Part shown: in pieces, positions 23,061-33,773 of the stretch
Layout of the letters: every line of letters starts with the position of its first letter
How positions within the stretch are numbered: position 1 is the stretch's first letter
Assembly (NCBI GenBank): GCA_023053575.1
Contig: JAKZAP010000022.1
Span: 17,732,489-17,796,488 of the forward strand
Reading direction: 5' to 3'
Origin: Branchinecta lynchi
Taxonomy: Eukaryota > Arthropoda > Branchiopoda > Anostraca > Branchinectidae
Length of the DNA: 64,000 nucleotides
Program-made: the position numbers and the translations under genes
The notes under the pieces: generated by a model
What the model saw: the letters and a program-made list of their open reading frames with translations, nothing else
What the model was told of the DNA's origin: nothing
Databases searched by the model: none

Positions 23061-23590
23061 TTCTGATCGCCTGGAAAATGTCCAAAAGAGAGGCATGAGA
23101 ATCATTCTGGGTGATCATAATATTACATACGAAGTGGCTCTCATTAAACTTGACATTCCTAAATTATCTGTACGCAGAAATACTCTTTCAAACAAGTTTG
23201 GAGCTAAGATAACGTGTTGTCCCCAGATGACCCATCTATTCTCATTAAACTCGACATTCCTATTTATCTGTACGTAGAAATACTCTTTCAAACAAATTTG
23301 GAGCTAAGATAACGTGTTGTCCCCAGATGACCCATCTATTCCCCTCTCCACTCCCGTCTTCCGTGCGTCGGTCCGAGAGGAATACTGGCAATAAGTTTTC
23401 CCCATATCCCGCTAATTCTTCTACCCAATTTTTACGTAGTTTCATTCCATCATTTATTTCTGGTAATTTCTTGTAAGTGTATTAGTTAATTTGTTTCTTG
23501 TGTGTCTGTGTATTTTGTAAATTTCTATTCCTTTTCTAGCTTGTAGCTATTCGGATTGAACTTGATTGATTGATTGATTGATGATTGAAC
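23061..23590 (+). mobile_element. LINE E copy 1: 3' fragment with internal duplication
   Basis: The text matches LINE E copy 2 (39770-40827) from ctgatcgcctggaaaatgtcc to the (GATT)n tail. A segment of about 100 bp (cattaaacttgacattcc... cccatctattc) is present twice in tandem. Only the extreme C-terminus of the RT frame remains. Confidence 0.85.
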
Positions 23591-23774
23591 TAAAGAAGTG
23601 CTACAGCGGCGATGCGGCAGCACTTTTGCAACTAACATGAGGCTCAGTTATGAACGAAGTACCAGCCGTCCTTAGATCTCGGTCTAAGGTTCGCCTCTCT
23701 GTGTTCCGGGAGCGGCATCGATTGCTTCTTCCGTCTGGCCTCAGTCATGGGTAGTTCGAGGAACGTAGACAACA

Positions 23775-23965
23775 CTTTAAAGAGTGTTGAAATATTCTTT
23801 CAGCCCAAACTGACTGCGAATAATAATTGGTAGTGAGAAACGGACAAATCAACAAAACTTTATTAGATTGATGGTTCACTTCCCAGCTTGAGCGGCTTCA
23901 GCCTGAAGAGAACCCTTGCCAAGAAGGGCCAGCCAAAATATCACTTCAGTAAATATAAGGTTTGA
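23775..23965 (-). mobile_element. F3: fold-back fragment
   Basis: Contains atattctttcagcccaaac and the inverse of ggcccttcttggcaagggt, as in F1. A matching tail (tgacgtatccgtttttcacc) appears at 24445-24470 after about 480 bp, suggesting a later insertion that includes the partial hairpin copy at 24325-24420. Confidence 0.55.
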
Positions 23966-24479
23966 AGCCCAGTTGATCATTAATTGTAAACAAAGTAGGA
24001 AAAATGAGATTTTTGTTGTTTTTTTCTTTCGAAGTGTTTGCGCTTTCCCAGGCGGATGGTTATACATACAAGCAGTTTGTAAATATACACAGAATTCAGA
24101 ATTGCAAATAATCACATATTTCTACATATACACTTTGAACACGCACATTTTATTTTGCGTTATTTTACTTTTATCTGCATGTCGTCCAGTCCGCATCGTT
24201 TTCTGGTTTTTATTTACATGTCGTATTATTGTTTGTGGGTTGCGCATCGTTTTCTTGTTGTTATTATGGTTGATTTTATGATTTAGTTTTGTTTTCGCTG
24301 AGGACGGTTTTCCGGAAGTGCAACCGAAATATCCGAAATTTCATTTATCCCTCGCACATCATCTTAGAGGGATAACTAGCTGATCAAGAAAAAACCCCGA
24401 AAATATCGTTTTTTCTATTTTGTTTACACTTCAGTAAAGCTTAGTTGACGTATCCGTTTTTCACCATCAAGTAAAGACG

Positions 24480-25124
24480 GTTTACTGCCAAAGACTAGCG
24501 TAGCCAGGGCTAGAGATACGTGGACTAGAATACTTCTAGAAGCCGGAGGACAGGTCAATTTAACTGGTCCGGAAATGGCTGCTTATAATCTGAAGGGGCG
24601 CTTAATGGACACCTGAATGAAGAGTACTAAGTATCATCCCTATCAGTATGACTTCCGTTAACATGTCCAGCAGAAAACCCAACCCAGACACGAAATAGTG
24701 TTTCCAAGCTATGATTTTTGCTCCATTTTGCATCTGTCCTTATTTCAGTAGGCTACCGAACAATTTTAGAAATGAACAAATGTGTCCAATCAACCGTTCT
24801 TCTGGAATAATTTTAACCAGTTGAGCCCAAATGTATATCTAGAAGAAATTCCAATACGATTTTGCGGAGGTGGTTCGCAGGAGCCGGGAATCCATTAGAC
24901 TCCGGGTTGTATATAATTATTGCGGTAATAATCTTATTGAGGGAGTGAGTACCCCATTTATGCAGTTATCATTACCCATCTGGGATAAGATCAATTCCGA
25001 TCTTTTCGGTTTCCAGGTGGGTAGGTGATATTAGTTATGTTACTGTTATTGTTTTTGTTTGTATTTCTGTATTAGGCCAGTCAATATGGAACTTCTTTTT
25101 CCGGATTAAAGAGTATGTATGTAT
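24480..25124 (+). mobile_element. Probable LINE 3' remnant with (TATG)n tail
   Basis: The last part reads like a LINE 3' UTR and ends in tatgtatgtatgtatg at 25108-25124. The coding part is decayed, with a short frame around 24490-24615 giving ARDTWTRILLEAGG. Family assignment is not possible. Confidence 0.45.
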
Positions 25125-25436
25125 GTATGATCCGGCCAGCGCTGTACAAGATTTGAATGAATCGCACTTTTTGTCTTGGAGTCTGCATGTGCAAACCTCC
25201 AGAAACGGACATCCCTATTTTGAAAACGTCACGCTCAGGAGAAAAATGCTCTCCGTGGCAATGTCTGTAAATGCATTCTCCATGGTGTGTTCAAGTATAG
25301 TTTCATTGTTCAGGTGTCCTTTAAAGCATAAAATAATCATTCTCGTGAGGAGGGAGGGCTCCGTCTGCGATGGACCAGTCTGAAGTACGCCGAACAATAC
25401 TTTTTCAGATCTGTTTATTTTTCGTCTACTTCATAG

Positions 25437-25725
25437 GAAGCCAAAAATCTGGAAGAACTAAGAGATCACTACATCCACTTCATGCTCTACTATGGTGACG
25501 AAGTCCCGACGATGCAAGAAGCCGACCGGCAAAGGCGGCGTGAGGAATATAAGCAAAAGTTGGAGCAGCGGGAGCTGCGGCGTCAACGCTTAGAGGCGGG
25601 AGAAGATGGGGATGAGCCAATGGAAGACGAGGTAGACGAACCCCCGCCACCGGAGGAGGACGAGACAGTGAAACAAGCTAAAAGGAGTGACCTCTATTCC
25701 ATCTGCAAACGGTCGGGTCTCGATG
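25437..25725 (+). CDS. Spt6: Spt6 exon 5
   Basis: Residues 285-380. It starts EAKNLEELRDHYIHFMLYYG, equivalent to human DELKDVYNHFLLYYG. A highly charged Arg/Glu helix and an acidic, proline-containing linker follow, then KRSDLYSICKRSGLD. The acceptor is cttcatag at 25429-25436 and the donor gtaagt at 25726. It enters in phase 0 and leaves in phase 1. The charged linker differs from human, as expected for a variable surface insertion. Confidence 0.94.
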
Positions 25726-27097
25726 GTAAGTCCTCTCGTTTGTTGTGGTGGTATCATTGTGAGTTGGATAACGTTTGATAGAAGAATGAGTAGTTTAAAG
25801 GAGGTGTATCATAAGCATTCTAGTAAGTCCAAACAATTAAGGATCTAAACTAGATCACAATAAACAAACGCCGTAAATTATACTAAATTGGTCATAGTGA
25901 TTTCTTGAAGATTCTAAAATTGAGCTAAAAATATTCAGCTTCCGAGACAAAAAAATGTCAAACTGGCCGATGATTTCTTCTTCCAAAATATCTAAACGTC
26001 CACATCGCGATTTACTTAGTTGTTTTAATCCTCTTACACGCCACTCGATCTTCTCGAAGCTTTTAGTAATCTTTTGACCAGCGTCAGGAGATCAATAAAT
26101 AGTTAATTAGCAATGGCGGATTGGCGTTCAGGAGTGAATTGTGTTCAAGTAATTTGTTCATAACGTTGGCTACTGTGAGCGTTTTGGGGAAAACAAAGGT
26201 AACAGTGTGTTTGTAAAAATCCGACCCATTGAAAAATGATGGTGTCTTCATGTTATAAAAAAAAAAAAAATCCCACTGTTCATAATTCTTTCTAGGCACT
26301 CCCTATATCAAACTCCTCCGTAAGATCAGCTACTTCTTCACTCCAACGCCCCATTAACTCTCAAGTACCAGCGGGTACACGTAAGGACAGGACGTTTCCT
26401 TTCTCCCTCCTTTCATTCCCCTCTTTTAGCGAGTGGTAAACGTGACTCGTATCATTAAGGAAAATAACTTATTTTTGTGTCATTTAATTGATACACTGAA
26501 TTATTTGGATTCTGCAAAGGGATTTTTTTGTCCACCATCTGCTCCAGTTATAACGGTCAGAATATCTGCGGCTGTCCCCACAACGTAGATTCTGCTATGA
26601 CGCGAGAAATTCTAATCTCAACACAAACGCGCTCTTCTGTGGGCTGTGATGAGATTGGTGAAGATGCCTGAACAAAGAAAAAAATCATAAATCTTTCTCG
26701 TAAGGCATAGGCCTACAACACAAATAGAAGCGCATAGAGGTACGACAAATCACACGGAAATTCCACTGTTTGAAAATCGAGCGGAACAACAGTGATATTG
26801 TAAGTAGCTACGACTTTGCTATTTCGGGTCCAAGGAGGGAGGCGCAGCGGCGCGCAGGAATTTACAGAAACGAAAATAAATAGAGCGATTTTTTTTAATT
26901 TTTGTTTTATCAGTGTTGGTTAACAATCGCCAGAAAGGTGCAATTTCACCTTTCTGTGAAGGTGACAGTTTTTTTTTTTTACTATATCCAGAAGTTGAAT
27001 AACAATCCAACCAAATACCTCCTACTTTGCACAGGCAAGACTATCACACAGGTAAAAGAAGTATGGGTTGCGGTGATTCAAAAGACCTCTTCCGTAG
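25726..27097. other. Intron 5, nothing recognised
   Basis: No gene or clear element. Features are a poly-A run near 26260 and an inverted aggtg(c)aatttcacctt hairpin near 26936-26962. Confidence 0.5.
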
Positions 27098-27300
27098 GTT
27101 TGGCTAAGCGCTTCGGCCTGAAACCCGAACAGTTTGGTGAGAACTTAAGAGATGGCTACCAGCGACATGAAGTGGATCAGTATCCTGGCGACCCAGTTGA
27201 GTGTGCCACCGAATTCGGGTCTGGGAAGTTTGCAGACCCAAATGATGCCCTGAGAGCAGCGAAGTATATGGTGGCGATGCAGCTAGCTCGTGAGCCATTG
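27098..27300 (+). CDS. Spt6: Spt6 exon 6: Tex-like core
   Basis: Residues 381-448. KPEQFGENLRDGYQRHE and KYMVAMQLAREPL match the human core almost residue for residue. The acceptor is cttccgtag at 27089-27097 and the donor gtgagt at 27301. The split codon G|GT (Gly) joins exon 5. It ends in phase 0. The open frame runs upstream into intron, but homology starts exactly at the acceptor. Confidence 0.96.
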
Positions 27301-27639
27301 GTGAGTGTTCATTGCAGTGTAAATACCCTTGATGACTAACTCTTCTTGCCAATGAAAAATCGCCCTGTACCTAGCGGAAGTGCTGGAAGCGGTATCACAG
27401 CGGCTACCAGACATCGCCGTGATTGGTTAACACGGGATTTAGTTGTTGAGTTCGAGTCGTTAGTGCTACGTTTTATCGTTCTTCTCGAGGATCAGTGGCG
27501 AGTTTTGGACTTAGTCATATAGAGTATTCAGCATGTAGTCTTAACAGTGCAGCTGATACACGATGAGTAAGAGGAGAAAAACGTCGGAACTAGCATATGA
27601 GTAGCTTATTGAAAAATAATTCCTGTGTCTCGTTCCCTT

Positions 27640-27853
27640 CCTTTTAAAAGAGCTGCCTTATCCATAACACTAACGCAGCCTACTTCCATAATCACTCCGT
27701 ATATTTCTAAACCAGGAGTTAGACCCCAATTCTGTAGGGTACATTCTAACCGCTCTAACAAAACCACGCTGATTTTCTCACTTGCTTTTTGTTTGCTACC
27801 TTCGGTTTGTATCACGCTGTCGACGGTTGTCTGCGAGAAGTTTTTCCATCACA
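27640..27853 (-). mobile_element. M2: half of a TTAA MITE, interrupted by H6
   Basis: Matches the M family right half in reverse orientation (aacgcagcctacttcc, ccataatcactcc, tttttccatca). The M sequence stops at the 3' terminus of reversed H6. The missing half in this orientation is not found at the far end of H6. Confidence 0.65.
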
Positions 27854-28024
27854 ACAAGAATTACGAGCTCATATGGCACTTGTTACGAGTAGGTGGTACA
27901 AGAAAATAGACGAGAACGTCACAAAATACACCCGCCATCCAAAATTGGAAAGAGAAATAGGATATTTAGTTTCACTCAATTCCGAGGATGGTCTGCAGTC
28001 CCTCTGCTTTAAGCGTTTCTTGAG
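27854..28024 (-). mobile_element. H6, 3' part, reverse orientation, interrupted by LINE B
   Basis: The reverse of the H 3' terminus: acaag, then gagctcatatggcacttg. It continues collinear with the H2 3' region up to gcgtttcttgag at 28024. H6 resumes at 31069. Confidence 0.75.
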
Positions 28025-31000
28025 TACCCTGTGTAACATATTAAGTGATATGCAAGAAACACCGTTAGTAATAGGGCTATGTGAGACGTTTGTATCGAAT
28101 AGGGATAATTATTCAGCGTGGGATTTCCAGTTTCCAGGATATGTCAGTGAAAGAAAAGAACGACAGGTTATGGAGCGAGGCGGTTTGGCTTTATTGGTAA
28201 AGGAAGGAGTTTCATATTGGGTAAGGGAGGATCTCTCGCTGTGGCTTGAAGGAAGGCGTGAGACTCTTTTTATTGAAATAGAAGATAAATCTGATAAAAA
28301 TATAGTTGTTGGTTTTGTATATAAGACACCGTCATATAATGAGGAAATTTTTATTGAGGAGATGGAGACTTTAATGGAGAAATTGAATAATGATCATAAA
28401 TATAAAGTAGTTATGGGGGATTTCAATATTGACCTCCTTAAAAGTTCAAGCCGTCAAGATTTTCTTAATTCAATGATTTCTTCTTTCCAATACCCCCTGG
28501 TAACTATTCCTACACGAGTGACTGATAAGTCTGCGACGCTGATCGATAATATATTTGTGGATGGAAAGCTGCTTGAATGTTCATATGCTGATGTTTTACT
28601 TACGGATGGATCTGACCATTTTTTTCTTCTTAGTAAAATAAAAAAATCTTACGGGATTATAAATAAGGATGATCAAATAAATAAAACATTCTTTCGTGAT
28701 TTAAGAAAAGATAATTTGAAAAAATTTGAGAAAGAAATGGGTGATACAGATTTTACTCCGGTATTTGAAGAAGACAACCCGTCGGTTGCGTATGATGTTT
28801 TTGTCGCTATGTTTACAAAGGTATTGAATGAGACGTGCCCTCTTAGGAGACTTAAAAGGGTTAGTACGAAATTCCCAAAGAAACCATGGATTACTCAGGG
28901 TATTCTAAATTCTATAAGTCGGAAAAATGAATTGTATAGAATATACTTAGGTGAACCATCTGTCATTAATTTTCAGCAATTTAAAAATTACCGGAATACT
29001 TTAAACAGATTGAAACGGAAAGCTGAAAAAATGCATTTGCAAGATGAATTTATGAAGCATAAATGTGATATGAAAAAAACATGGAAAACGGTAAATTCAC
29101 TCCTGGGACAAAAGGGTAAAATAGAAGTTATTAATAAATTAGAAACAGAGAGGGGGAATTTGACCACCCCAAAGGATGTCGCAAATTATTTATGTGAATA
29201 TTTTTCTAGTGAGGGCGCGAAACTATGTGATGATGCTCGGAAAAGAATTAACCGGGCTCCCAAAATAGTTCAGCCAGAAGTTCCAGTAGATTGTCAGTTG
29301 GTTTTTAATGCTTGCGATACAAATGAAGTTGGAAAAATTATCAGTGGAATGCAATCAAATTCAAGTGGTGTAGATGGGATTTCTCTTAAGATTGCTAAAT
29401 CAGTTAAACCAGTTATAACACCAATTTTATCTAAATTGATTAATAAATCCATGGAAAAAGGGATTTTTCCAGAAGGTTTGAAGGTCGCTAAAATAATACC
29501 ATTGCATAAAGGAGGCAAGAGAGATGACCCTTCAAACAAAAGACCCATTTCTATCCTCCCTTTTTTTTCAAAAATATATGAAAAGGTGATAGGATCCAGG
29601 CTAACTGATTACGTTGAAAATAATAAAATTCTTATAAATACTCAGTTTGGTTTCAGGAAAAAAATGTCAACTGAGATGGCGACTATTAAACTTGTTGACT
29701 GGGTAAATACGGCGTTTGAAGCGGGTCTGATTCCAGCTGCTTTATTCCTGGATTTGAAGAAGGCGTTTGACACGATTGACCATAAACAGTTATTACTTGA
29801 GCTGGAAAAAATCGGTGTGACTGGAAAGAGTTTGTCATGGTTTGAATCTTATTTGAGTGACCGGAAGCAAATTGTGATGAATGGGTGTTTTACTTCTGTT
29901 GCTAGTGAGATAACTTGCGGAGTTCCCCAGGGGTCTATACTAGGTCCCCTTTTATTTTTAATTTTTATAGATCGGATTAAGTATTATTTGTCAGAGGCTG
30001 GTATAATCCTTTTTGCAGACGATACTCTTTTACTTGTAGCTGCTCCATCAGCTGATCTACTTTTTGATAAAATGAGAAAAGCATTGACCGAGTTCGTTGA
30101 GTGGGCAGATTTCAATCTTTTGACATTAAATTATACCAAAACTAATTACATTTTATTTTCTCGGATATCTAGTATTGACACTAATTTAGAATTAATAGTA
30201 AACGGAAATCAAATAAAAAGAGTAAAGGTAACAAAGTACCTGGGTTTTATGATTGATGAAAATCTATCATGGAAAACACATTCAAATATTATAGCTTCAA
30301 AATTGTCAAGGACCCTGGGAGTGCTTCGCCGAGTTAAAAACCTAGTCTCACAGAAAATTCTTCGATTGCTTTATTTCGCTATTTTTTACCCGTACATTTG
30401 CTATGGTTGCTCTATATGGGCAAGTAATTTTGTGTCATGTTATAAAAAAAATCCAAAAAATCCAAAATAAAGCCGTTAAAATTTTGTCACCTAAAACTTT
30501 AGTTACTCCTAATATTAATGAACTTTACATTAAGAATCAACTACTTGATATTTCAAAAACTAGAGATTATCAAGTTAGTATTTTCACATATAAATTTCTC
30601 AATAATATACTTCCCTCCTCTTTTGAAAATTTTTTCTCCATTAATAGTGATCTCCATAGTCATGATACACGAGGGGCATCAAATGTAGTACACCCATTTA
30701 GAAACACGACTAGAGCTTCTTTCGTGATTAGAAATTTTGCCCCATCTGTATGGGATATAATTCCAGTTGAAATTAGAAACTCGAGTCATCTGGCATCCTT
30801 CAAGGCTAAAGCGAAGAGATTTTTCCTTGCAAAAGAATAGTAATTGATGCGTGAGTGTTTTTTGTAAGCAGAATGTTTGATGTATATGTGTGAACCGTGT
30901 ATGAATGGCATTTAGAATAGTGTAAAAATAATGTTACCACATTGTGTAGAATAGAGAAGACTGCCACCTGCGGCCAACAAACCCTCTGGGGCTTTCTTAG

Positions 31001-31068
31001 CAGGTGCTGTAAAATGTGTTGTATACATGTGTAAAATAAAATTTAATTTAATCTAATCTAATCTAATC
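28025..31068 (+). mobile_element. LINE B: nearly intact CR1/L2-like retrotransposon
   Basis: Endonuclease motifs: VIGLCETF, RGGLALLVKEG, VVMGDFNIDLL, TLIDNIFVDG and DGSDHFFLL. RT motifs: KRPISILPFFSKIYEKV, QFGFRKKMSTE, LFLDLKKAFDTIDH, GVPQGSILGPLLFLIF, LFADDTLLL and TKYLGFMIDENLSW. The catalytic FADD is intact. The 5' end is truncated just inside the endonuclease. The frame breaks at an A8 run near 30444-30451 and continues one frame over to 30840, ending SFKAKAKRFFLAKE. The 3' tail is (TAATC)n. The open frame begins upstream at 27789, but its first ~78 residues are read-through of M2 and H6. Confidence 0.93.
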
Positions 31069-32180
31069 CCCCTCCCCCATCCCCCACAGGTATCGGAGCC
31101 GATCCGGACTTAACACTGACTATCTGAGGCGATAGCTTTTTCTACCAGTTTCATTCAAATTCGATCACCCGTTCAAAAGTCAAGACTGCCACTAGATTCC
31201 GGACTCCCCATCACCCACGATGGTCGGATCGGGGAAACGACTATTCTCAAGTCAATCTGCTCGGATCTCTGAAATATCTGCTAAGTTTCATCGTCCTGGC
31301 ACATCAGGCAGTATGCCGAGCTCGCGGGATCGGTAGCAATCCGGACCCCCCCCCCCCCCCGACTCCCCCACAGTGCCCAGATCCGGTCCGATTATATCAA
31401 TGACGTATCTAGGACTTGAGCTTCTTCTTCCCACCAAGTTTCATCCCGACCCCTCCACTCGAAGCGTTTCTCAAGATTTCCGGTTCCCTCCTCCAGCTCC
31501 CCCCAGTGTCATCGGATCCGGTCCGGATTTAAAGTGGGACCTCTGAGACATAAGGTCATCCTAAACATCAACTTTCATCAAGGTCTGATCACCCGTTCGC
31601 AAGTTAAAAATACCTCAGTTTTTGGTTTCCCCCTCCCCCCCCCCAGATGGTCGGATCGGGGAAGTGACTATTTCCTATTTAATCTGGTCGGGTGCTTGAC
31701 GCGCCTGCCAATATTCACCGTCCTAGCACATCAGGAAACAACGAACTCGCGGGACCACTAGAAATTCGGACTCCCCCCCCCCCTCCCTAACTGCCCCAAA
31801 GTGAACGGATCAGTTCCGGTTATGTCAATGACATATCTAGGACTTGTGCTTGTTCTTCTCGCCAAGTTTCATCCCGATCCCTACACTCTTAAGTGTTTCT
31901 CAAGATTTCCGGTTTTCCCCTCCAACTCCCCACAGTGTCGCCGGATCCGGTCTGGATTTAAAATGAAACATCTGAGACATGCGTTCCTCCATGTATCAAG
32001 TTTCATTAAGATCCGATCACCCGTTCGTAAACTAAAAATATCTAATTTTTTTGGATTCCCCCCTCCCTCCACTCCCCTCCAGATGGTCGGATCGGGGAAA
32101 CGAATATTTCTGATTTAATCTGGTCCGGTCCCTGATACGTGTGCCAAGTTTCATCGTCCTAGTTTATCTGGAAGTGTCAT
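31069..32180 (-). mobile_element. H6, remaining part, reverse orientation, 5' end lost
   Basis: Reverse-orientation H modules (C-runs, ccggatccggtccgg, aagtttcat) continue from the LINE B junction to tctggaagtg at 32180. There the element stops short of its hairpin end and abuts a P-family arm. Confidence 0.7.
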
Positions 32181-33103
32181 GGTAACAGATACCATGGTAT
32201 CTGCAAAAATGCAACAATAGAGTAATAAACAACAGGGAAACAGTGGCGAACCTAGAATAAAACGCACTACAGAGGAACGAGTATTTCTTGTACTCATTTT
32301 ACTGAAAACAGCCGAGACGGGTTTGTAATCTTTGAGAAACCTAGCATTAAGGATTCATGTATGTTAAAATATTGGGAGAGAAACTGTATCTTTAATGACT
32401 TTACGCGTGTTTTTTGTTTTGTTTTATGCAAAATCGGACAAATCAAAGGAACAACTTGCAGTACCGGAAATATGAAGGAATGTCTGCTACACTTCTTTCC
32501 GTCAACAAGGGGTTGAGTTCAGAATGACACAAATTTTTGCTGTCACTAATTAAAGGAAACCATGACAGATTTTGACGAGTATTCCCGCGATATGTAACAC
32601 TTTTAGCGCATCAATTCAGTTTTTGTTCCGAAAACCTCCAAAACTCGTCAGTGACAGACATGACAAGCCACTGAACTGTGGGCAGACTAGGAAAGAGCTA
32701 ATGGGAGTATTATTAAAGGACCCCTCGAACTATTTACTCTTACAGTATTTCAAAGTTCAAAACTAGGCTGTGCTTTCAACAAATAACCCACGGTTTTGGC
32801 TGTTTCAAGCCTTTTCCGAGACCCGTTGACTTGTAGCGAAAACAGGGAAAAAATTTACATAACCGGTTTTGTATGGCACTTGGCCGAAGGGCATATAGCG
32901 ATTGTAATTTCTGTCCGTCAGTCGGTCTGTCGGTCCCGGTTTTGCTAGTCTGCCAAAATTTGATGAAAGTGAGACGACTTTTCAGATACCACGGCGGACC
33001 GTGGTATCTGCATATCAGATACCACGATAACTGGTCAGATACCACGATAAAACGACTTTAGACCGTGTTATCAGATTCAATGGTATCTGCAAAAACGCAA
33101 CTC
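32166..33103. mobile_element. P2: broken palindromic MITE with H11 and an M half between arms
   Basis: Arms of the P family lie at about 32178-32214 (ends gcaaaaatgcaac) and 32949-33102 (ends gcaaaaacgcaac). Between them are unassigned DNA (32215-32690), the left half of an M element (32712-32872), and the first 77 bp of an H element (H11, 32873-32949) with a variant hairpin, cut off by the second P arm. Confidence 0.55.
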
Positions 33104-33113
33104 ATAATGTATT

Positions 33114-33575
33114 TTGTGTAGAAGTGGGTATAAAAAACAGTATCTCCTTCATAATGTTTATTATTCTAGGTTCGCCACTGTTTCCCAGTTGTTTGTTACT
33201 CTATAATGTACATTGTGCAGAAGTGGGTATAAGAAATAGTGAGCGTGTTCCACCCTTCTAACAATAGTTAGTATTGTTTAATATTATAGTTACTATTGTT
33301 CCGTCCTCACGAAAAGTTACTACCTTGACCGTTCCAACCTTGTCGGAATAGTAACTAATAGTTACTATTTGCTTACCATGCTCGGGAGCGTAGTAACTAC
33401 GCATCTCTGTAACGTGATTGGTCGGATTCACCCCTGGCGTGAGATCCTGCTGGAAAATAGAAAAATCGTTCCAGCCTTGACGGCAAAAAGCCAGAATTCG
33501 TGACGCCATGCGTAGTAACTACGGTAAGTAGGGTGGAACACGCTCAGTATTCCCTCATAATGTATGTTATTCTAG
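33114..33575 (+). repeat. Tandemly duplicated exon 7 acceptor region
   Basis: Two units share gaagtgggtataa, then a cataatgt stretch, then attctaggttcgccactg. The upstream unit is uninterrupted (33121-33180). The downstream one is split by a MITE and ends at the true exon 7 acceptor. The last 11 bp of the shared string are the first 11 bases of exon 7. An inverted copy of the string is at 32241-32258. Confidence 0.8.
33241..33545. mobile_element. MITE with 3-bp target duplication, copy 2
   Basis: The ends gagcgtgttccaccc and gggtggaacacgctc match the copy at 630-883. AGT flanks it on both sides. The neighbouring unit reads acagtatct at the same place without the insertion, so it serves as an empty site and supports an AGT duplication. 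Confidence 0.8.
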
Positions 33576-33773
33576 GTTCGCCACTGTGTCCGTGAAGTTT
33601 TCTATGAGCGTATCCGCATCAGTGTCAGACCGACCAAGCAAGGCTTAAAGGAAATTGACGAAAACCATCACCTCTATGGAATGAGGTACCTGAAGGGCAA
33701 GCCAATCAGGAACCTCTCTGGGGATCAGTTCGTGAAGCTGATCGGAGGTGAGAAGGACAAGCTTATCACGATG
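33576..33773 (+). CDS. Spt6: Spt6 exon 7: Tex-like core
   Basis: Residues 449-514. It starts VRHCVREVFYERIRISVRPT, equivalent to human VRQVLRQTFQERAKLN, and contains MRYLKGKPIRNLSGDQFVK. The acceptor is gttattctag at 33566-33575 and the donor gtaaga at 33774. Phase 0 at both ends. Its first 11 bases belong to the duplicated acceptor unit. Confidence 0.93.

Noticed and set aside
27789..28024. N-terminal 78 residues of the long open frame that enters LINE B
   Set aside because: The DNA is M2 and reversed H6 sequence found elsewhere without any LINE, so this is accidental read-through.
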